Source: Paracoccus aerius
GTDB taxonomy: Bacteria > Pseudomonadota > Alphaproteobacteria > Rhodobacterales > Rhodobacteraceae
DNA length: 64,000 nucleotides
Assembly (NCBI RefSeq): GCF_014656455.1
Contig: NZ_BNCL01000010.1
Location: 62,001 to 126,000, forward strand
Direction: 5' to 3'
This document shows, piece by piece, positions 18,620-28,428 of the stretch (positions are counted from its first letter, which is position 1; each line of letters opens with the position of its first letter). The notes below the pieces were generated by a model that saw only the letters and a program-made list of their open reading frames with translations, did no database searches and was not told the DNA's origin. A program made the position numbers and the translations under genes.

Positions 18620-19072
18620 ATGGCAGGCGGGATCCGCGAAACCGGTGACGACCTGGTCGAGAACCACGAGATCAACGTCACCCCCTTCATCGACGTGATG
18701 CTGGTCTTGCTGATCATCTTCATGGTCGCGGCGCCGCTGGCGACGGTCGATGTGAATGTCGACCTGCCGGTGTCCAATGCCACCCCGGCGGAACGCCCCG
18801 ACCAGCCGGTCTATGTGACCGTCAAGCCCGACCTGACGCTGGCGCTTGGCAACCAGGACATCGCGCCGGGCGGCCTTGCCGCCGCCCTGGCCACCGCGAC
18901 CGGCGGGGACCGCGAGCAGCGCATCTTCCTTCGTGCCGACCGCGAAGTGGCCTATGGCGACCTGATGGAGACCATGAACACCCTGCGCGACACGGGCTAT
19001 CTGAAGATCGCTCTTGTCGGGCTTGAATCCACCACCGGGGCCGCGCCCGCCCCTGCGGAGCCTGGGCAATGA
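18620..19072 (+). CDS. exbD: ExbD/TolR biopolymer transport protein
   Basis: A 150-residue protein with one N-terminal membrane segment (residues about 24-43). The segment NVTPFIDVMLVLLIIFMV includes the conserved Asp that carries protons in the ExbB-ExbD motor. A periplasmic TolR-like domain follows and ends in an Ala/Pro-rich tail. It starts 3 bases after exbB and overlaps tonB by ATGA, so the three subunits are translationally coupled. Confidence 0.94.
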   Translation: MAGGIRETGDDLVENHEINVTPFIDVMLVLLIIFMVAAPLATVDVNVDLPVSNATPAERPDQPVYVTVKPDLTLALGNQDIAPGGLAAALATATGGDREQRIFLRADREVAYGDLMETMNTLRDTGYLKIALVGLESTTGAAPAPAEPGQ

Positions 19073-19968
19073 CCGGCCGCGCCGGCAGCATGATCCGTGA
19101 CGGCGCGCTGTGGGGCGGCGCCTCGGTCCTGGTGCTGGCGCTGCATCTGGGCGGTGCCTTGTGGCTGATGCACCGGGCCGAGGCCGGGGCCCCGCCCCCG
19201 GGCCTGCCGGAACCCGTCTTCGTGGACCTGGCCCCCGCCGAAGAGCCGGCCGAGGAAGCCATAGCCCCGGTCGAGGAGGCGGCGGACGAGCCGGAGGAGG
19301 TGGCCGAGGAACCGGTTCAACCCGAGCCCCAGCCCGAACCCGAGCCCGAGCCGGAACAGGTGGCGGAACCGCTGGATCTGCCGCCGCTGCCGGAACTGGA
19401 ACCGCTTGACGACATGGCCGAACTGTTTCCGCCCGCGCCGCCGGAACTGGAAACCCCGCCCGCCGTCGCGCTGAGCAGCTCTGCCCGCCCCGAGCGCCGC
19501 CCCGAGCGAGAGCCGGAACCGGTTCGTCAGGCCGAGCCGCGCCGGGAACAGCGTCGCGAACCCGAACGGCAGCGTCAGGCGGAACCGCGCCGCCAAGAAC
19601 AGCCTGCGCCGCAGCAGCAAGCCCGTCGCGCCGACCAGGGCGCGGGCGGCACCGGCGCCGCCGGCCCAAGCCCGCAGCAGAAGGCCAGCCTGATGTCGCA
19701 GTGGGGCGGCCAGATCCGGTCCTGCATCAGCCGCCGCGCGTCGGCGCCGCGCGGGGTCCGCGAAGGCGGGCGGGTGACGCTGCGCCTGTCGGTGTCCCGC
19801 AGCGGCTCGATCCAGGGGGTCGGGGTCGCCGGGTCGTCCGGAATTGCGGCGCTGGACCAGGCTGCGGTCCAGGCGGCGCAGCGTGCTGGGCGCTGCCCCC
19901 GTGCGCCATCCGAACTGACCGATGCCAGTTACGCCTTCGACCTGCCGATCAATCTCCAGGTCCGCTGA
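19069..19968 (+). CDS. tonB: TonB energy transducer
   Basis: A 299-residue TonB with an N-terminal membrane anchor (about residues 14-34). A long Pro/Glu-rich section (about 45-140) and a basic Arg/Gln-rich section (about 155-195) follow, which span the periplasm. The C-terminal domain (about 210-299) has the TonB pattern QIRSCISRR, GRVTLRLSVSRSGSI, SSGIAALDQAAVQAAQRA. It transmits the ExbBD motor's energy to outer-membrane siderophore receptors, none of which is in this window. Confidence 0.9.
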   Translation: MTGRAGSMIRDGALWGGASVLVLALHLGGALWLMHRAEAGAPPPGLPEPVFVDLAPAEEPAEEAIAPVEEAADEPEEVAEEPVQPEPQPEPEPEPEQVAEPLDLPPLPELEPLDDMAELFPPAPPELETPPAVALSSSARPERRPEREPEPVRQAEPRREQRREPERQRQAEPRRQEQPAPQQQARRADQGAGGTGAAGPSPQQKASLMSQWGGQIRSCISRRASAPRGVREGGRVTLRLSVSRSGSIQGVGVAGSSGIAALDQAAVQAAQRAGRCPRAPSELTDASYAFDLPINLQVR

Positions 19969-19976
19969 CACGGGAC

Positions 19977-20041
19977 GGGGGCTGTCCGCCCCCGGGGGCC
20001 TGACGGCCACTCCCCCGAGGATCTTTTCGCCAAGGCGAAGG
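19977..20041. repeat. Hairpin plus GAGGATCTTT element (copy 2)
   Basis: After tonB, a GGGGGC/GCCCCC hairpin (19977-19993) is followed by CCCCCGAGGATCTTTTCGCC and AAGGCGAAGG (20012-20041), closely matching the elements at 8012-8138 and 55060-55117. It sits in the convergent gap between tonB and the GntR gene, where it can act as a transcription terminator. Confidence 0.6.
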
Positions 20042-20049
20042 CCAGGGCC

Positions 20050-20754
20050 TCAGGCGAAGACCTGCGGTTGGTCGATGCGCAGGCGGGCGATGATCGCCTC
20101 GATCCGGCTCAGGTGCTGGCGGATTGCCAGGACGGCTGCCGGGGCGTCGCGACGACGCAGGGCGCCCAGGATCTCGCGATGTTCCTTGAAAGCCGTATCG
20201 GCGCCATAGGACAGCGACAGATAGCGCGCCCGGTCCATGTGGCCCTTGTTTTCCTTGACCAGGGTCCACACGAACTCAACCCCCGCGAAGGTGCAGATGT
20301 CGTGGTGGAACTGGTCGTCCAAGGCATGGAACCGCCTTCGGTTCCCTGCCGCGATTTCCTCGGCCTGGAGGTCGATCAGGCCGTCGAGCGCGGCGAAATG
20401 ATCATCGGTCAGGCGGTCGACCGCGACGCGCATGCAAGCCTCTTCAAGCGCGGCGCGGATGAAATAGGCCTGCAGCACGGCTTCTTCCGAGATGGGCGTC
20501 ACGATGGTCGCGCGTTGCGGCCGGATCTCGATAAAGCCCAGTTGCGACAGCCGGTAGAAGGCGTCGCGCACCGGCTGGCGGGACACGCCCATCTGGGCCG
20601 CCACCTCGGCCTCGGACAGCTTGGCGCCCGGCGGCAGGGTCAGGTTGACGACGCGGTCGTAAAGCAATTCGAAAATCTGGTCGGTGACCGTGCGGGTCCG
20701 CCCGCCGTCCAGCACCGGCAGATCGATCAGCGACAGACCTCGTGGAGACGGCAT
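20050..20754 (-). CDS. GntR/FCD family transcriptional regulator of the hexuronate locus
   Basis: A 234-residue FadR-subfamily regulator. The winged helix-turn-helix has KLSEAEVAAQMGVSRQPVRD (about residues 45-65), and the C-terminal FCD ligand domain (about 90-220) holds the metal-ligand pattern with FHHDICTFAG and EHREIL. The ATG at 20754 is preferred to a GTG at 20757, as GAGG lies 7 bases before the ATG. It is divergent from uxaC across an AT-rich gap, the usual arrangement for an UxuR/ExuR-like repressor responding to a hexuronate. Confidence 0.88.
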   Translation of the reverse strand: MPSPRGLSLIDLPVLDGGRTRTVTDQIFELLYDRVVNLTLPPGAKLSEAEVAAQMGVSRQPVRDAFYRLSQLGFIEIRPQRATIVTPISEEAVLQAYFIRAALEEACMRVAVDRLTDDHFAALDGLIDLQAEEIAAGNRRRFHALDDQFHHDICTFAGVEFVWTLVKENKGHMDRARYLSLSYGADTAFKEHREILGALRRRDAPAAVLAIRQHLSRIEAIIARLRIDQPQVFA

Positions 20755-20835
20755 CACGACACCTCATTGACCACTCTTGCAAACTAGCATATTAGATGAG
20801 TAGTTGCGATACAAGTGCGACTCGATGGGGGGAGG

Positions 20836-22242
20836 ATGGGCTTGCTGGACGAGGATCGGCTGTTTCCGCTGGACGGACGCGCCCGCGACCTGGCACGCGG
20901 ACTTTATGCGGATATCCGCGACCTGCCCATCGTCAGCCCCCACGGCCATACCGATCCCCGCTGGTTCGCCGAGGACCAGCCCTTTCCCGATCCGGCGCAG
21001 TTGTTCGTCACGCCTGACCATTACGTCTTCCGGATGCTGTGCAGCCAGGGCGTGGCGCTGACCGATCTGGGTGTGCCGCGCGTGGATGGCGGGCCGACCG
21101 AGACCGACGGGCGCAAGATCTGGCGGCTGTTCGCGCGGAACTTTCACCTGCTGCGTGGCACGCCGTCGCGGCTGTGGCTGGACCACAGCTTCCAGCATGT
21201 CTTCGGCATCGACCGGCCGCTGACGGAACAAACGGCGGATTGGTATTACGACCACATCGCCGACTGCCTGGCGCGCCCCGAGTTCCGGCCCCGCGCGCTG
21301 TTCAAGCGGTTCAACATCGAGGTCATCGCCACGACCGAAGCCGCGACCGACGATCTGCGCTGGCACCGGATGATCCGCGAATCGGGCTGGGACGGCCGCG
21401 TCGTCACCGCCTATCGCCCCGACGGGGTGGTGGATCCCGAAATGGCGGGTTTTGCCGACAACGTGGCGCTGCTGGGGGAACAGACCGGCTTCGACACCGC
21501 GACCTGGGACGGATACCTGGACGCGCACCGGGCGCGCCGGGCGTTCTTCAAAAACCACGGCGCGACCTCCAGCGACCACGGCCATGCCACGGCGCGGACC
21601 GAGGATCTGGCACAGGCCGATGCCGCGGCCTTGTTCGGCAAGGCCCTGCGCGGCCAGTGCAGCGCGGATGAAGCCGATGCCTTCCGCGGTCACATGCTGA
21701 CCGAAATGGCGCGGATGAGCCTTGAGGACGGGCTGGTCCTGCAGATCCACCCCGGATCGCGGCGCAACCATTCCGATCCGGTCATGGCGGTGCATGGCCG
21801 CGACAAGGGCTTCGACATTCCCGGCCGCACCGATTACGTCGCGGCCCTGCGCCCATTGCTGAACGCGGTGGGGATGCGCCCCGACCTGACGGTGATCCTG
21901 TTCACGCTGGACGAGACCGCCTATTCGCGCGAACTGGCGCCCCTGGCGGGGGTCTATCCCTGCCTGCGGCTTGGCCCGCCCTGGTGGTTCCACGACAGCC
22001 CCGAGGGGATGCGCCGCTTCCGCGAGATGACCACGGAAACCGCCGGCTTCTACAACACCGTGGGCTTCAACGACGATACCCGCGCCTTCTGCTCGATCCC
22101 CGCGCGCCATGATGTCGCGCGCCGCGTGGATTGCGCCTTTCTTGCCACCCTTGTCGCCACCGGACGACTTCGCGAGGACGAAGCATCCGACCTGGCGCAT
22201 GACCTGACCTACGGCCTCGCCAAGAAGGCCTACAAACTCTGA
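20836..22242 (+). CDS. uxaC: Glucuronate isomerase
   Basis: UxaC interconverts D-glucuronate and D-fructuronate (and galacturonate/tagaturonate). The 468-residue TIM-barrel protein has [20 protein letters not shown] with the metal-binding HGH near residue 36, [17 protein letters not shown] and [12 protein letters not shown]. The ATG at 20836 fits the family N-terminus (LLDEDRLF), although GGGGGGAGG abuts it directly. A GTG at 20815 is the alternative. It is the first gene of the plus-strand uronate operon. Confidence 0.93.
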   Translation: MGLLDEDRLFPLDGRARDLARGLYADIRDLPIVSPHGHTDPRWFAEDQPFPDPAQLFVTPDHYVFRMLCSQGVALTDLGVPRVDGGPTETDGRKIWRLFARNFHLLRGTPSRLWLDHSFQHVFGIDRPLTEQTADWYYDHIADCLARPEFRPRALFKRFNIEVIATTEAATDDLRWHRMIRESGWDGRVVTAYRPDGVVDPEMAGFADNVALLGEQTGFDTATWDGYLDAHRARRAFFKNHGATSSDHGHATARTEDLAQADAAALFGKALRGQCSADEADAFRGHMLTEMARMSLEDGLVLQIHPGSRRNHSDPVMAVHGRDKGFDIPGRTDYVAALRPLLNAVGMRPDLTVILFTLDETAYSRELAPLAGVYPCLRLGPPWWFHDSPEGMRRFREMTTETAGFYNTVGFNDDTRAFCSIPARHDVARRVDCAFLATLVATGRLREDEASDLAHDLTYGLAKKAYKL

Positions 22243-22264
22243 GCTTCACCAACGGGAGGAAACC

Positions 22265-23260
22265 ATGAAGTTCGTCAAGACCACCTTCGCCGGATTGCTG
22301 ATCTCGGCCGCCTTCGCAAGCGGTGCCGCGGCGGCCGAATGCGAAATCACCCTTCGGTCTTCCGACACCCATCCCGACGGCTATCCGACCGTCGAGGGCG
22401 TCAAGGCCATGGCCGCCGAGGTCAAGGAAAAGACCGAGGGCCGCATCTGCATCGAGGTCTTCCCGTCGTCCCAGCTGGGCGAGGAAAAGGACACGATCGA
22501 GCAAACCCAGTTCGGCGTGATCGACATGGTGCGCGCCTCGTTCGGGTCGTTCAACGACATCGTGCCAATCACGCAGACCCTGTCGCTGCCCTATCTCTAC
22601 ACCTCTCCCGAACACCAGCACGCGGTGATGGACGGTCCCATCGGCGAGGAGATCGCCGCCGCCTTCGAGGAAAAGGACCTGATCGCCCTTGCCTATTACG
22701 ATGGGGGCGCGCGCAACTTCTACAACTCGCAGAAGCCGATCCAGACGGTCGAGGATCTGAAGGGCATGAAGTTCCGCGTCATGCAGAACGACGTTTTCGT
22801 GGACATGATGTCGGCCCTGGGCGCCAATGCCACACCGATGCCTTACGGCGAGGTGTATTCGTCCATCCAGACCGGCGTCATCGACGGGGCCGAAAACAAC
22901 TTCCCCTCCTATGACAGTTCGGGCCATGCCGAGGTCGCGAAATACTTCACGCTGGACCAGCACCTGATGGTCCCGGAACTGGTCGCGGTGTCGAAGACCT
23001 CGTGGGAGAAACTGTCGCCCGAGGACCAGGAGATCATGCGCACGGCTGCCAAGAACTCGGCCACCATTCAGCGCCAGCTTTGGGCGGAACAGGAAAAGGC
23101 CAGCGAGGAAAAGGTCATCGCGGCGGGCGCCGAGGTCATCAGGGACGTGGACAAGACCGCCTTCATCGAGGCAATGGCCCCCGTCTATGAAAAATACGTG
23201 ACCACGCCCGAAGCGCAGGATCTGGTCAAGCGCATCCGGGAAACCCAGCCGGCCCAGTAA
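22265..23260 (+). CDS. dctP: TRAP transporter solute-binding protein (DctP family)
   Basis: A 331-residue periplasmic binding protein with a signal peptide (cleavage near [11 protein letters not shown]). The family features are [36 protein letters not shown] with the substrate-contacting Arg, MKFRVMQND, and [19 protein letters not shown]. The context (uxaC upstream, uronate enzymes downstream) points to a hexuronate such as glucuronate as substrate. GGGAGGA lies just upstream of the ATG. A hairpin after the gene may raise its transcript level above that of the membrane subunits. Confidence 0.93.
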   Translation: MKFVKTTFAGLLISAAFASGAAAAECEITLRSSDTHPDGYPTVEGVKAMAAEVKEKTEGRICIEVFPSSQLGEEKDTIEQTQFGVIDMVRASFGSFNDIVPITQTLSLPYLYTSPEHQHAVMDGPIGEEIAAAFEEKDLIALAYYDGGARNFYNSQKPIQTVEDLKGMKFRVMQNDVFVDMMSALGANATPMPYGEVYSSIQTGVIDGAENNFPSYDSSGHAEVAKYFTLDQHLMVPELVAVSKTSWEKLSPEDQEIMRTAAKNSATIQRQLWAEQEKASEEKVIAAGAEVIRDVDKTAFIEAMAPVYEKYVTTPEAQDLVKRIRETQPAQ

Positions 23261-23267
23261 CCATCCA

Positions 23268-23296
23268 GCCCGCGGCGCTTTCGCCGCGGGCTTCTT
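23268..23296 (+). terminator. Intra-operon hairpin after dctP
   Basis: GCCCGCGGCG and CGCCGCGGGC form a 10-bp perfect stem with a CTTT loop (23268-23291), followed by TTCTT. Between a binding-protein gene and its membrane subunits this typically acts as a partial terminator or 3' stabiliser. Confidence 0.75.
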
Positions 23297-23324
23297 CCAT
23301 TCTTGAAATCGAAAAGGTGACGCC

Positions 23325-23858
23325 ATGCTGGGCAGCATCGCCGCGTTGTCGCGTCTCAATTCCCTGCTTTCGCGGATCAGCCTGTGGCTGGCCGGAAGCG
23401 GGCTTGTGGCGATGACGATCATCGTCTTCGCGCAGGTCTTCATGCGCTATGTCATGAACGACAGCCTGTTATGGGTGGAACCCGTCGCGATCCTGCTGAT
23501 GAGCTGGTTCATCTTCCTTGGATCCGCAGTGGGGGTTCATGAAAGCTTCCACATGGGCTTCGACGTGCTGCTGTTCTTCCTGCCCGAAGGCGCGGGAACC
23601 TGGCTGAGGGCGCTGTCTGATCTGGCGGTGCTGACCTTCAGCATCGGCATGGCGGTCTATGGCTGGCAGCTGATGGAGCGAACCTGGGATTCGACGCTGC
23701 CGGTGATCCGGCTGCCCGGCGGCTTTTCCTACATGCCGCTGTTCGTGGGCGGCGTCCTGATGACGCTTTTCGTGCTGGAACACCTGCTGAACCGCCTGTC
23801 GGGACGCAAGGCCGAGGCCGAGCCCGACGCCGAAGACATCCTCATGACCGAGGCCTGA
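23325..23858 (+). CDS. dctQ: TRAP transporter small permease (DctQ)
   Basis: A 177-residue protein with four membrane segments. It has the DctQ pattern VFMRYVMNDSLLWVEPVAI, then GSAVGVHESFHMGFDVL and the last segment near residues 130-155. It forms the small membrane subunit that couples the binding protein to DctM. It ends one base before the dctM start. Confidence 0.93.
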   Translation: MLGSIAALSRLNSLLSRISLWLAGSGLVAMTIIVFAQVFMRYVMNDSLLWVEPVAILLMSWFIFLGSAVGVHESFHMGFDVLLFFLPEGAGTWLRALSDLAVLTFSIGMAVYGWQLMERTWDSTLPVIRLPGGFSYMPLFVGGVLMTLFVLEHLLNRLSGRKAEAEPDAEDILMTEA

Positions 23859-23859
23859 C

Positions 23860-25140
23860 ATGGAATACCTGATCCTCTTCGGCGTCTTCACCGTCCTGAT
23901 GCTGATCGGCACGCCGATCGCCTTTTGCCTTGGCATATCCAGCCTGGCCACCGTGGGTTACATGGGCCTGCCGCCGCTGGTGGTCTTCCAGCGGCTGTCG
24001 GCGGGGATTTCCGTCTTCACGCTGATGGCCATTCCCTTCTTCATCTTCGCGGGCGACCTGATGGTCCGGGGCGGCATCGCCGCGCGGATCGTGGCCTTTG
24101 CCGGATCGCTGATCGGCCATGTCCGTGGGGGCTTGGGCCAGGTCAACATCGCGGCCTCGACCCTGTTCGGCGGCATTTCCGGATCGGCGGTGGCCGAGGC
24201 CGCGGCCGTCGGCGGCATCATGATCCCGCAGATGAAGGAACGCGGCTACGGCGCGGATTATGCGGTCAACGTGACCTCGATGTCGGCGCTGATCGCGCTG
24301 CTTCTGCCGCCCAGCCACAACATGATCATCTACTCGATCTCGGGCGGGGGGCGGATTTCCATCGCCGACCTGTTCACGGCGGGCATCATTCCCGGCCTGC
24401 TGCTGGCGGCGGCGCTGTCGGTCACGGCCTATATCGTCGCCCGCAAGCGCGGCTACCCGACCGAGGCCTTTCCCGGCTTTGCCCGAGTCGGATACTATCT
24501 GCTGCAATCGCTGCCGGGGATGCTGCTGATCGCGATCATCTTCGGCGGGGTGCGGTCGGGCGTGTTCACGGCCACCGAAAGCTCCTGCATCGCGGTCATC
24601 TACGCCGTCCTGGTGACGGTGCTGGTCTATCGCAGCATGTCCTGGAGAGACTTCGTCCATGCCACGCAGCAGGCAGTGCGCACCACGGCGATGGTGCTGC
24701 TGATCATCGGCATGGCGGGCGCCTTCGGCTGGCTGATGGCCTATCTGCATGTGGCGCAGATCTCGCTCAACTGGATGCAGTCGGTGTCGGACAACCCGCT
24801 GGTGATCCTGCTGATGATCAACATCGTGCTGCTGGTTTTGGGCACCTTCATGGACATGTCGCCGCTGATCATCATCACGACGCCGATCTTTCTGCCGGTG
24901 GTCGCGGCCTTTGGCGTCGATCCGGTGCATTTCGGCGTCATCATGATCCTGAACCTGGGGATCGGGCTAAACACGCCGCCGCTGGGCCCGGTCCAGTTCG
25001 TCGCCGCCGCCGTGGCCCGGATATCGATCTGGGAAGCCATGCGCAGCGTCTGGCCTTTCTATATCGCGGGCCTGACCGTGCTGATGCTGGTGACCTATGT
25101 CCCCGCCCTGTCGCTGTGGCTGCCGAGCGTGTTCAAATGA
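23860..25140 (+). CDS. dctM: TRAP transporter large permease (DctM)
   Basis: A 426-residue, about 12-segment sodium-coupled transport subunit. Typical DctM elements include GTPIAFCLGISSLA, FGGISGSAVAEAAAVGGIMIP, LLPPSHNMIIYS and NLGIGLNTPPLGPVQF. With dctP and dctQ it makes a complete tripartite importer for the hexuronate pathway. Its TGA overlaps the ATG of the cupin gene (ATGA). Confidence 0.95.
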   Translation: MEYLILFGVFTVLMLIGTPIAFCLGISSLATVGYMGLPPLVVFQRLSAGISVFTLMAIPFFIFAGDLMVRGGIAARIVAFAGSLIGHVRGGLGQVNIAASTLFGGISGSAVAEAAAVGGIMIPQMKERGYGADYAVNVTSMSALIALLLPPSHNMIIYSISGGGRISIADLFTAGIIPGLLLAAALSVTAYIVARKRGYPTEAFPGFARVGYYLLQSLPGMLLIAIIFGGVRSGVFTATESSCIAVIYAVLVTVLVYRSMSWRDFVHATQQAVRTTAMVLLIIGMAGAFGWLMAYLHVAQISLNWMQSVSDNPLVILLMINIVLLVLGTFMDMSPLIIITTPIFLPVVAAFGVDPVHFGVIMILNLGIGLNTPPLGPVQFVAAAVARISIWEAMRSVWPFYIAGLTVLMLVTYVPALSLWLPSVFK

Positions 25141-25418
25141 GCGATCCCATCCGCACCGTCCTGGCCCATTCGCCCGAACTCATGGTCGTCCGCTTCGCCT
25201 TCCGGGCGGGCGACCAGGGGGCGCTGCATTCCCACCCCCATGTGCAATCGACCTATGTGCAGACGGGCCGCTATCGCTTCACCGTGGATGGCCGCGAATT
25301 CGAGGTCGGGCCGGGCGACGCCTTTGTCATCCCGTCCCATGCCCAGCACGGCTGCACCTGTCTTGAAGGGGGCGAGCTGATCGACAGCTTCACCCCCCGC
25401 CGCGACGATTTCCTGTGA
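25137..25418 (+). CDS. KdgF-like cupin
   Basis: A 93-residue single-domain cupin with metal ligands in HSHPHVQSTYV (two His, Gln) and the second motif PSHAQHG. Size, motifs and position directly before kduI match KdgF, which opens the ring of 4,5-unsaturated uronates from pectin or alginate breakdown to give 5-keto-4-deoxyuronate, the substrate of KduI. ATGA overlap with dctM and overlap with the kduI region show coupling. The specific substrate is inferred from context. Confidence 0.82.
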   Translation: MSDPIRTVLAHSPELMVVRFAFRAGDQGALHSHPHVQSTYVQTGRYRFTVDGREFEVGPGDAFVIPSHAQHGCTCLEGGELIDSFTPRRDDFL

Positions 25419-25429
25419 AAGGCTCTGCT

Positions 25430-26257
25430 ATGACCACCCATGTCGAAACCCGCCAGGCGGTTCATCCCGATCATGCGAAAGGCATGGACACCCAAGCCCT
25501 GCGCCGCAATTTCCTGGCCGAGGGGCTGTTCGCCCGGGCGGAAATCCGGCTGGTCTATACCCATTACGACCGCTTCGTGGTAGGCGGCGCGGTCCCGGAC
25601 GGCGCCGACATCACGCTGGACAAGATCGCCGAAACCAAAACCGCGACCTTCCTGGAACGGCGCGAGATGGGCATCGTCAATATCGGCGAGGCCGGATCGG
25701 TCACGGCGGCGGGCCAGACCTGGCAGATGAACAAGGGCGACGTGCTTTACCTCGGCATGGGATCGGGCGCGGTCACCTTCAGCGGCATGGGGCGGTTCTA
25801 CATCACCTCCTGCCCCGCGCATCGCGAACTGCCCTGCCGCCTGGTCACGGTCGACGAGGCGAAGGAGATGAAGACCGGCGCGGTCGAGACCTCGAACAAG
25901 CGCACCATCCGCCAGTTCATCCACCCCCTGGTGATGGAAAGCTGCCAGCTCGTGCTGGGTTATACCACGCTCGAGGACGGCTCGGTCTGGAACACCATGC
26001 CTGCCCATGTCCACGACCGCCGGATGGAGGCTTACCTGTATCACGGCATGGAGCCGGAATCGCGCGTCCTGCACCTGATGGGCGAGCCGCAGGAAACCCG
26101 CCATATCTTCGTGGGCAACGAACAGGCGGTGATCTCGCCCCCCTGGTCGATCCATTCGGGCGCGGGCATCGGCGGCTATACCTTCATCTGGGCCATGGCG
26201 GGCGACAACGTCGATTACACCGACATGGACTTTGTCCAGCCGGGGGATCTGCGGTGA
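25430..26257 (+). CDS. kduI: 5-dehydro-4-deoxy-D-glucuronate isomerase
   Basis: KduI isomerises 5-keto-4-deoxyuronate to 3-deoxy-D-glycero-2,5-hexodiulosonate. The 275-residue protein starts MTTHVETRQAVHPDHAKGMD and holds the Zn-ligand pattern PAHVHDRRMEAYLYH near residue 190 and PPWSIHSGAG. GTGAAAGG upstream is the ribosome-binding site, which chooses the ATG at 25430 over an in-frame start 15 bases earlier. Its stop overlaps the GTG start of kduD (GTGA). Confidence 0.94.
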   Translation: MTTHVETRQAVHPDHAKGMDTQALRRNFLAEGLFARAEIRLVYTHYDRFVVGGAVPDGADITLDKIAETKTATFLERREMGIVNIGEAGSVTAAGQTWQMNKGDVLYLGMGSGAVTFSGMGRFYITSCPAHRELPCRLVTVDEAKEMKTGAVETSNKRTIRQFIHPLVMESCQLVLGYTTLEDGSVWNTMPAHVHDRRMEAYLYHGMEPESRVLHLMGEPQETRHIFVGNEQAVISPPWSIHSGAGIGGYTFIWAMAGDNVDYTDMDFVQPGDLR

Positions 26258-26994
26258 GCGCGTTTTCCCTGGACGGCCAGACAGCGCTTGTCACCGGCGC
26301 CAACACCGGCATCGGCCAGGCCATCGCCGTGGCCATGGCACAGGCGGGGGCCGAGGTGATCGCCGCGGGCCGGCGTGATTGCGATCAGACGCTGGCGCTG
26401 ATGGGCCAGGTTTCTGAAAAGGCAGGCCGCCAGATGCGGCTGGACTTCAGCGACCCGATGGCCGCGCGCGATGTCTTTGCCAGCGAACGCATCGACATCC
26501 TGGTCAACAACGCGGGCATCATCCGCCGCGCCGATGCGGTCGATTTCACCGAGGCCGACTGGGACGAGGTGATGGACACCAACCTCAAGGCGCTGTTCTT
26601 CACCTGCCAAGCCTTCGCCAGGGCGGCCTTGCCGCGCGGGCGGGGCAAGATCGTCAACATCGCCAGCCTGCTGTCCTTCCAGGGCGGCATCCGGGTGCCG
26701 TCCTATACCGCCTCCAAGCACGGCGTGGCGGGCCTGACCAAGCTGATGGCGAACGAATGGGCCGCCGCCGGGCTGAACGTCAACGCCATCGCGCCGGGCT
26801 ATATCGAGACCAACAATACTACCGCCCTGCGCGCCGATCCGGTCCGCAACCGCGCGATCCTGGACCGCATCCCGGCGGGCCGCTGGGGCCGGGCCGAAGA
26901 TATCGGCCAGACCGCCGTGTTCCTCTCGGCGCCTGCGTCCGACTATGTCAACGGCGCGATCCTGAATGTCGATGGAGGCTGGCTTGCCCGATAG
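26254..26994 (+). CDS. kduD: 2-dehydro-3-deoxy-D-gluconate 5-dehydrogenase
   Basis: KduD reduces the KduI product to 2-keto-3-deoxygluconate using NAD(P)H. It is a 246-residue classical short-chain dehydrogenase: TGANTGIGQAIA cofactor motif, NNAGIIRRAD, catalytic YTASKHG, and IAPGYIETNNT. The start is GTG at 26254, overlapping the kduI stop. Its 3' end overlaps the start of the fructuronate reductase gene. Confidence 0.94.
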   Translation: MSAFSLDGQTALVTGANTGIGQAIAVAMAQAGAEVIAAGRRDCDQTLALMGQVSEKAGRQMRLDFSDPMAARDVFASERIDILVNNAGIIRRADAVDFTEADWDEVMDTNLKALFFTCQAFARAALPRGRGKIVNIASLLSFQGGIRVPSYTASKHGVAGLTKLMANEWAAAGLNVNAIAPGYIETNNTTALRADPVRNRAILDRIPAGRWGRAEDIGQTAVFLSAPASDYVNGAILNVDGGWLAR

Positions 26995-28390
26995 GCTGCA
27001 CCGCGAACCCACGCCCAAGGCGGGCATCGTCCACCTGGGCCTTGGCGCCTTCTTCCGCGCTCATGGTGCAGTCTATGTGGCCGAGGCCGGGAACTGGGGC
27101 ATCACGGGCGTCTCGCTGCAATCGCCGGGCACGCGCGACAGGCTGCGCCCGCAGGGCTGGGCCTATACCGCGCTTGAACTGGGACCGGACGGCGAGAAGC
27201 CGCAGGTGGTCACGGTGCTGCGCGACGTGCTGGTCGCGCCGGAAGACCCGCAGGCCGTCCTGGATGTCATGGCCGCACCCGACACGCATGTCGTCAGCCT
27301 GACGGTGACGGAAAAGGGCTATTGCCACGAGCCGTCCACAGGCCGCCTGAACCGCGACCATCTCGATATCCGGCACGACCTGGAAAATCCGCTGCCAAGA
27401 TCGGCGCCGGGTTTCCTGGTCCGCGCCCTGGCCCTTCGCCACGCGGCGGGGCTGCCGCCCTTCACCGTGCTTTGCTGCGACAACCTGCCGGAAAACGGGC
27501 GGGTGGTGCAGGGCGTGGTTGGGGAACTTGCCCGCCTGATCGACCCAGCCTTGGCCCAATGGATCGAGGCGCAGGGCGCGTTCCCCGCGACCATGGTGGA
27601 CCGGATCGTGCCTGCGACCACGCCCGCCGACCTGGACCGGCTGGAGGCTGCGACCGGGTATCGCGATGAAGCGCCGGTGATGCACGAACCCTTCCGCCAA
27701 TGGGTTGTCGAGGATCATTTCTGCGGCCCCCGCCCCGCCTTCGAGGCGGTCGGCGTGCAGATGGTCGCCGACGTGACGCCCTTTGAACACATGAAGCTGC
27801 GGATGCTGAACGGCACGCATTCCAGCCTTGCCTATCTGGGCTATCTGGCCGGCCATGAGACCATCGCCGAAACCATGGCCGATCCGGTCTTTGCCGATTT
27901 CGTGCGTGGGCTGTGGCGGGACGAGATCATCCCGGCCCTGACCCCTCCGCCCGGCGAGGATCTGGGCGCCTATGCCGATGCGCTTGCCGCGCGCTATGCG
28001 AATCCGGCGATCCGGCACCGGACCTGGCAGATCGCCATGGACGGCAGCCAGAAGCTGCCGCAGCGCATCCTTGGCACCATTGCAGAGGGCCGCGCTGCGG
28101 GCCGCGCCGTGCCGGGTCTGACCTTGGCCGTGGCGGCCTGGATGCGATACGCTTCGGGGCGCGACGAACAGGGCGCGGTGATCGAGGTCAAGGATCCCTT
28201 GGCCCCGCGCCTTGCCGCGCTGTGGCGCGACGATCCGGCGCAGACCGTGGTGGGCTTCCTGGCCCTGGCCGAGGTCTTTCCGCCCGCGCTGCGCGACGAT
28301 GCGGGCTTCGCGGCGGACCTGACGGCGGCGCTGTCGGGGCTGATGAAAGACGGCGCGCGGGCCATGGTCGTGGGCCGCGTCGACGCCTGA
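26984..28390 (+). CDS. uxuB: D-mannonate oxidoreductase / fructuronate reductase
   Basis: UxuB reduces D-fructuronate to D-mannonate with NADH. The 468-residue member of the mannitol dehydrogenase family has GIVHLGLGAFFRAHGAVY at the N-terminus, SLTVTEKGYCHEPSTGRL, and the catalytic-lysine region HMKLRMLNGTHSSLAYLG near residue 270. I place the start at TTG 26984 because GGAGG lies 5 bases upstream. In-frame ATGs at 26966 and 26972 are alternatives. It overlaps kduD and is the last plus-strand gene of the operon. Confidence 0.92.
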   Translation: MPDRLHREPTPKAGIVHLGLGAFFRAHGAVYVAEAGNWGITGVSLQSPGTRDRLRPQGWAYTALELGPDGEKPQVVTVLRDVLVAPEDPQAVLDVMAAPDTHVVSLTVTEKGYCHEPSTGRLNRDHLDIRHDLENPLPRSAPGFLVRALALRHAAGLPPFTVLCCDNLPENGRVVQGVVGELARLIDPALAQWIEAQGAFPATMVDRIVPATTPADLDRLEAATGYRDEAPVMHEPFRQWVVEDHFCGPRPAFEAVGVQMVADVTPFEHMKLRMLNGTHSSLAYLGYLAGHETIAETMADPVFADFVRGLWRDEIIPALTPPPGEDLGAYADALAARYANPAIRHRTWQIAMDGSQKLPQRILGTIAEGRAAGRAVPGLTLAVAAWMRYASGRDEQGAVIEVKDPLAPRLAALWRDDPAQTVVGFLALAEVFPPALRDDAGFAADLTAALSGLMKDGARAMVVGRVDA

Positions 28391-28428
28391 CACCAAGGGC
28401 CAAGGGCCTGGGCCCTCGCCCACCATGG

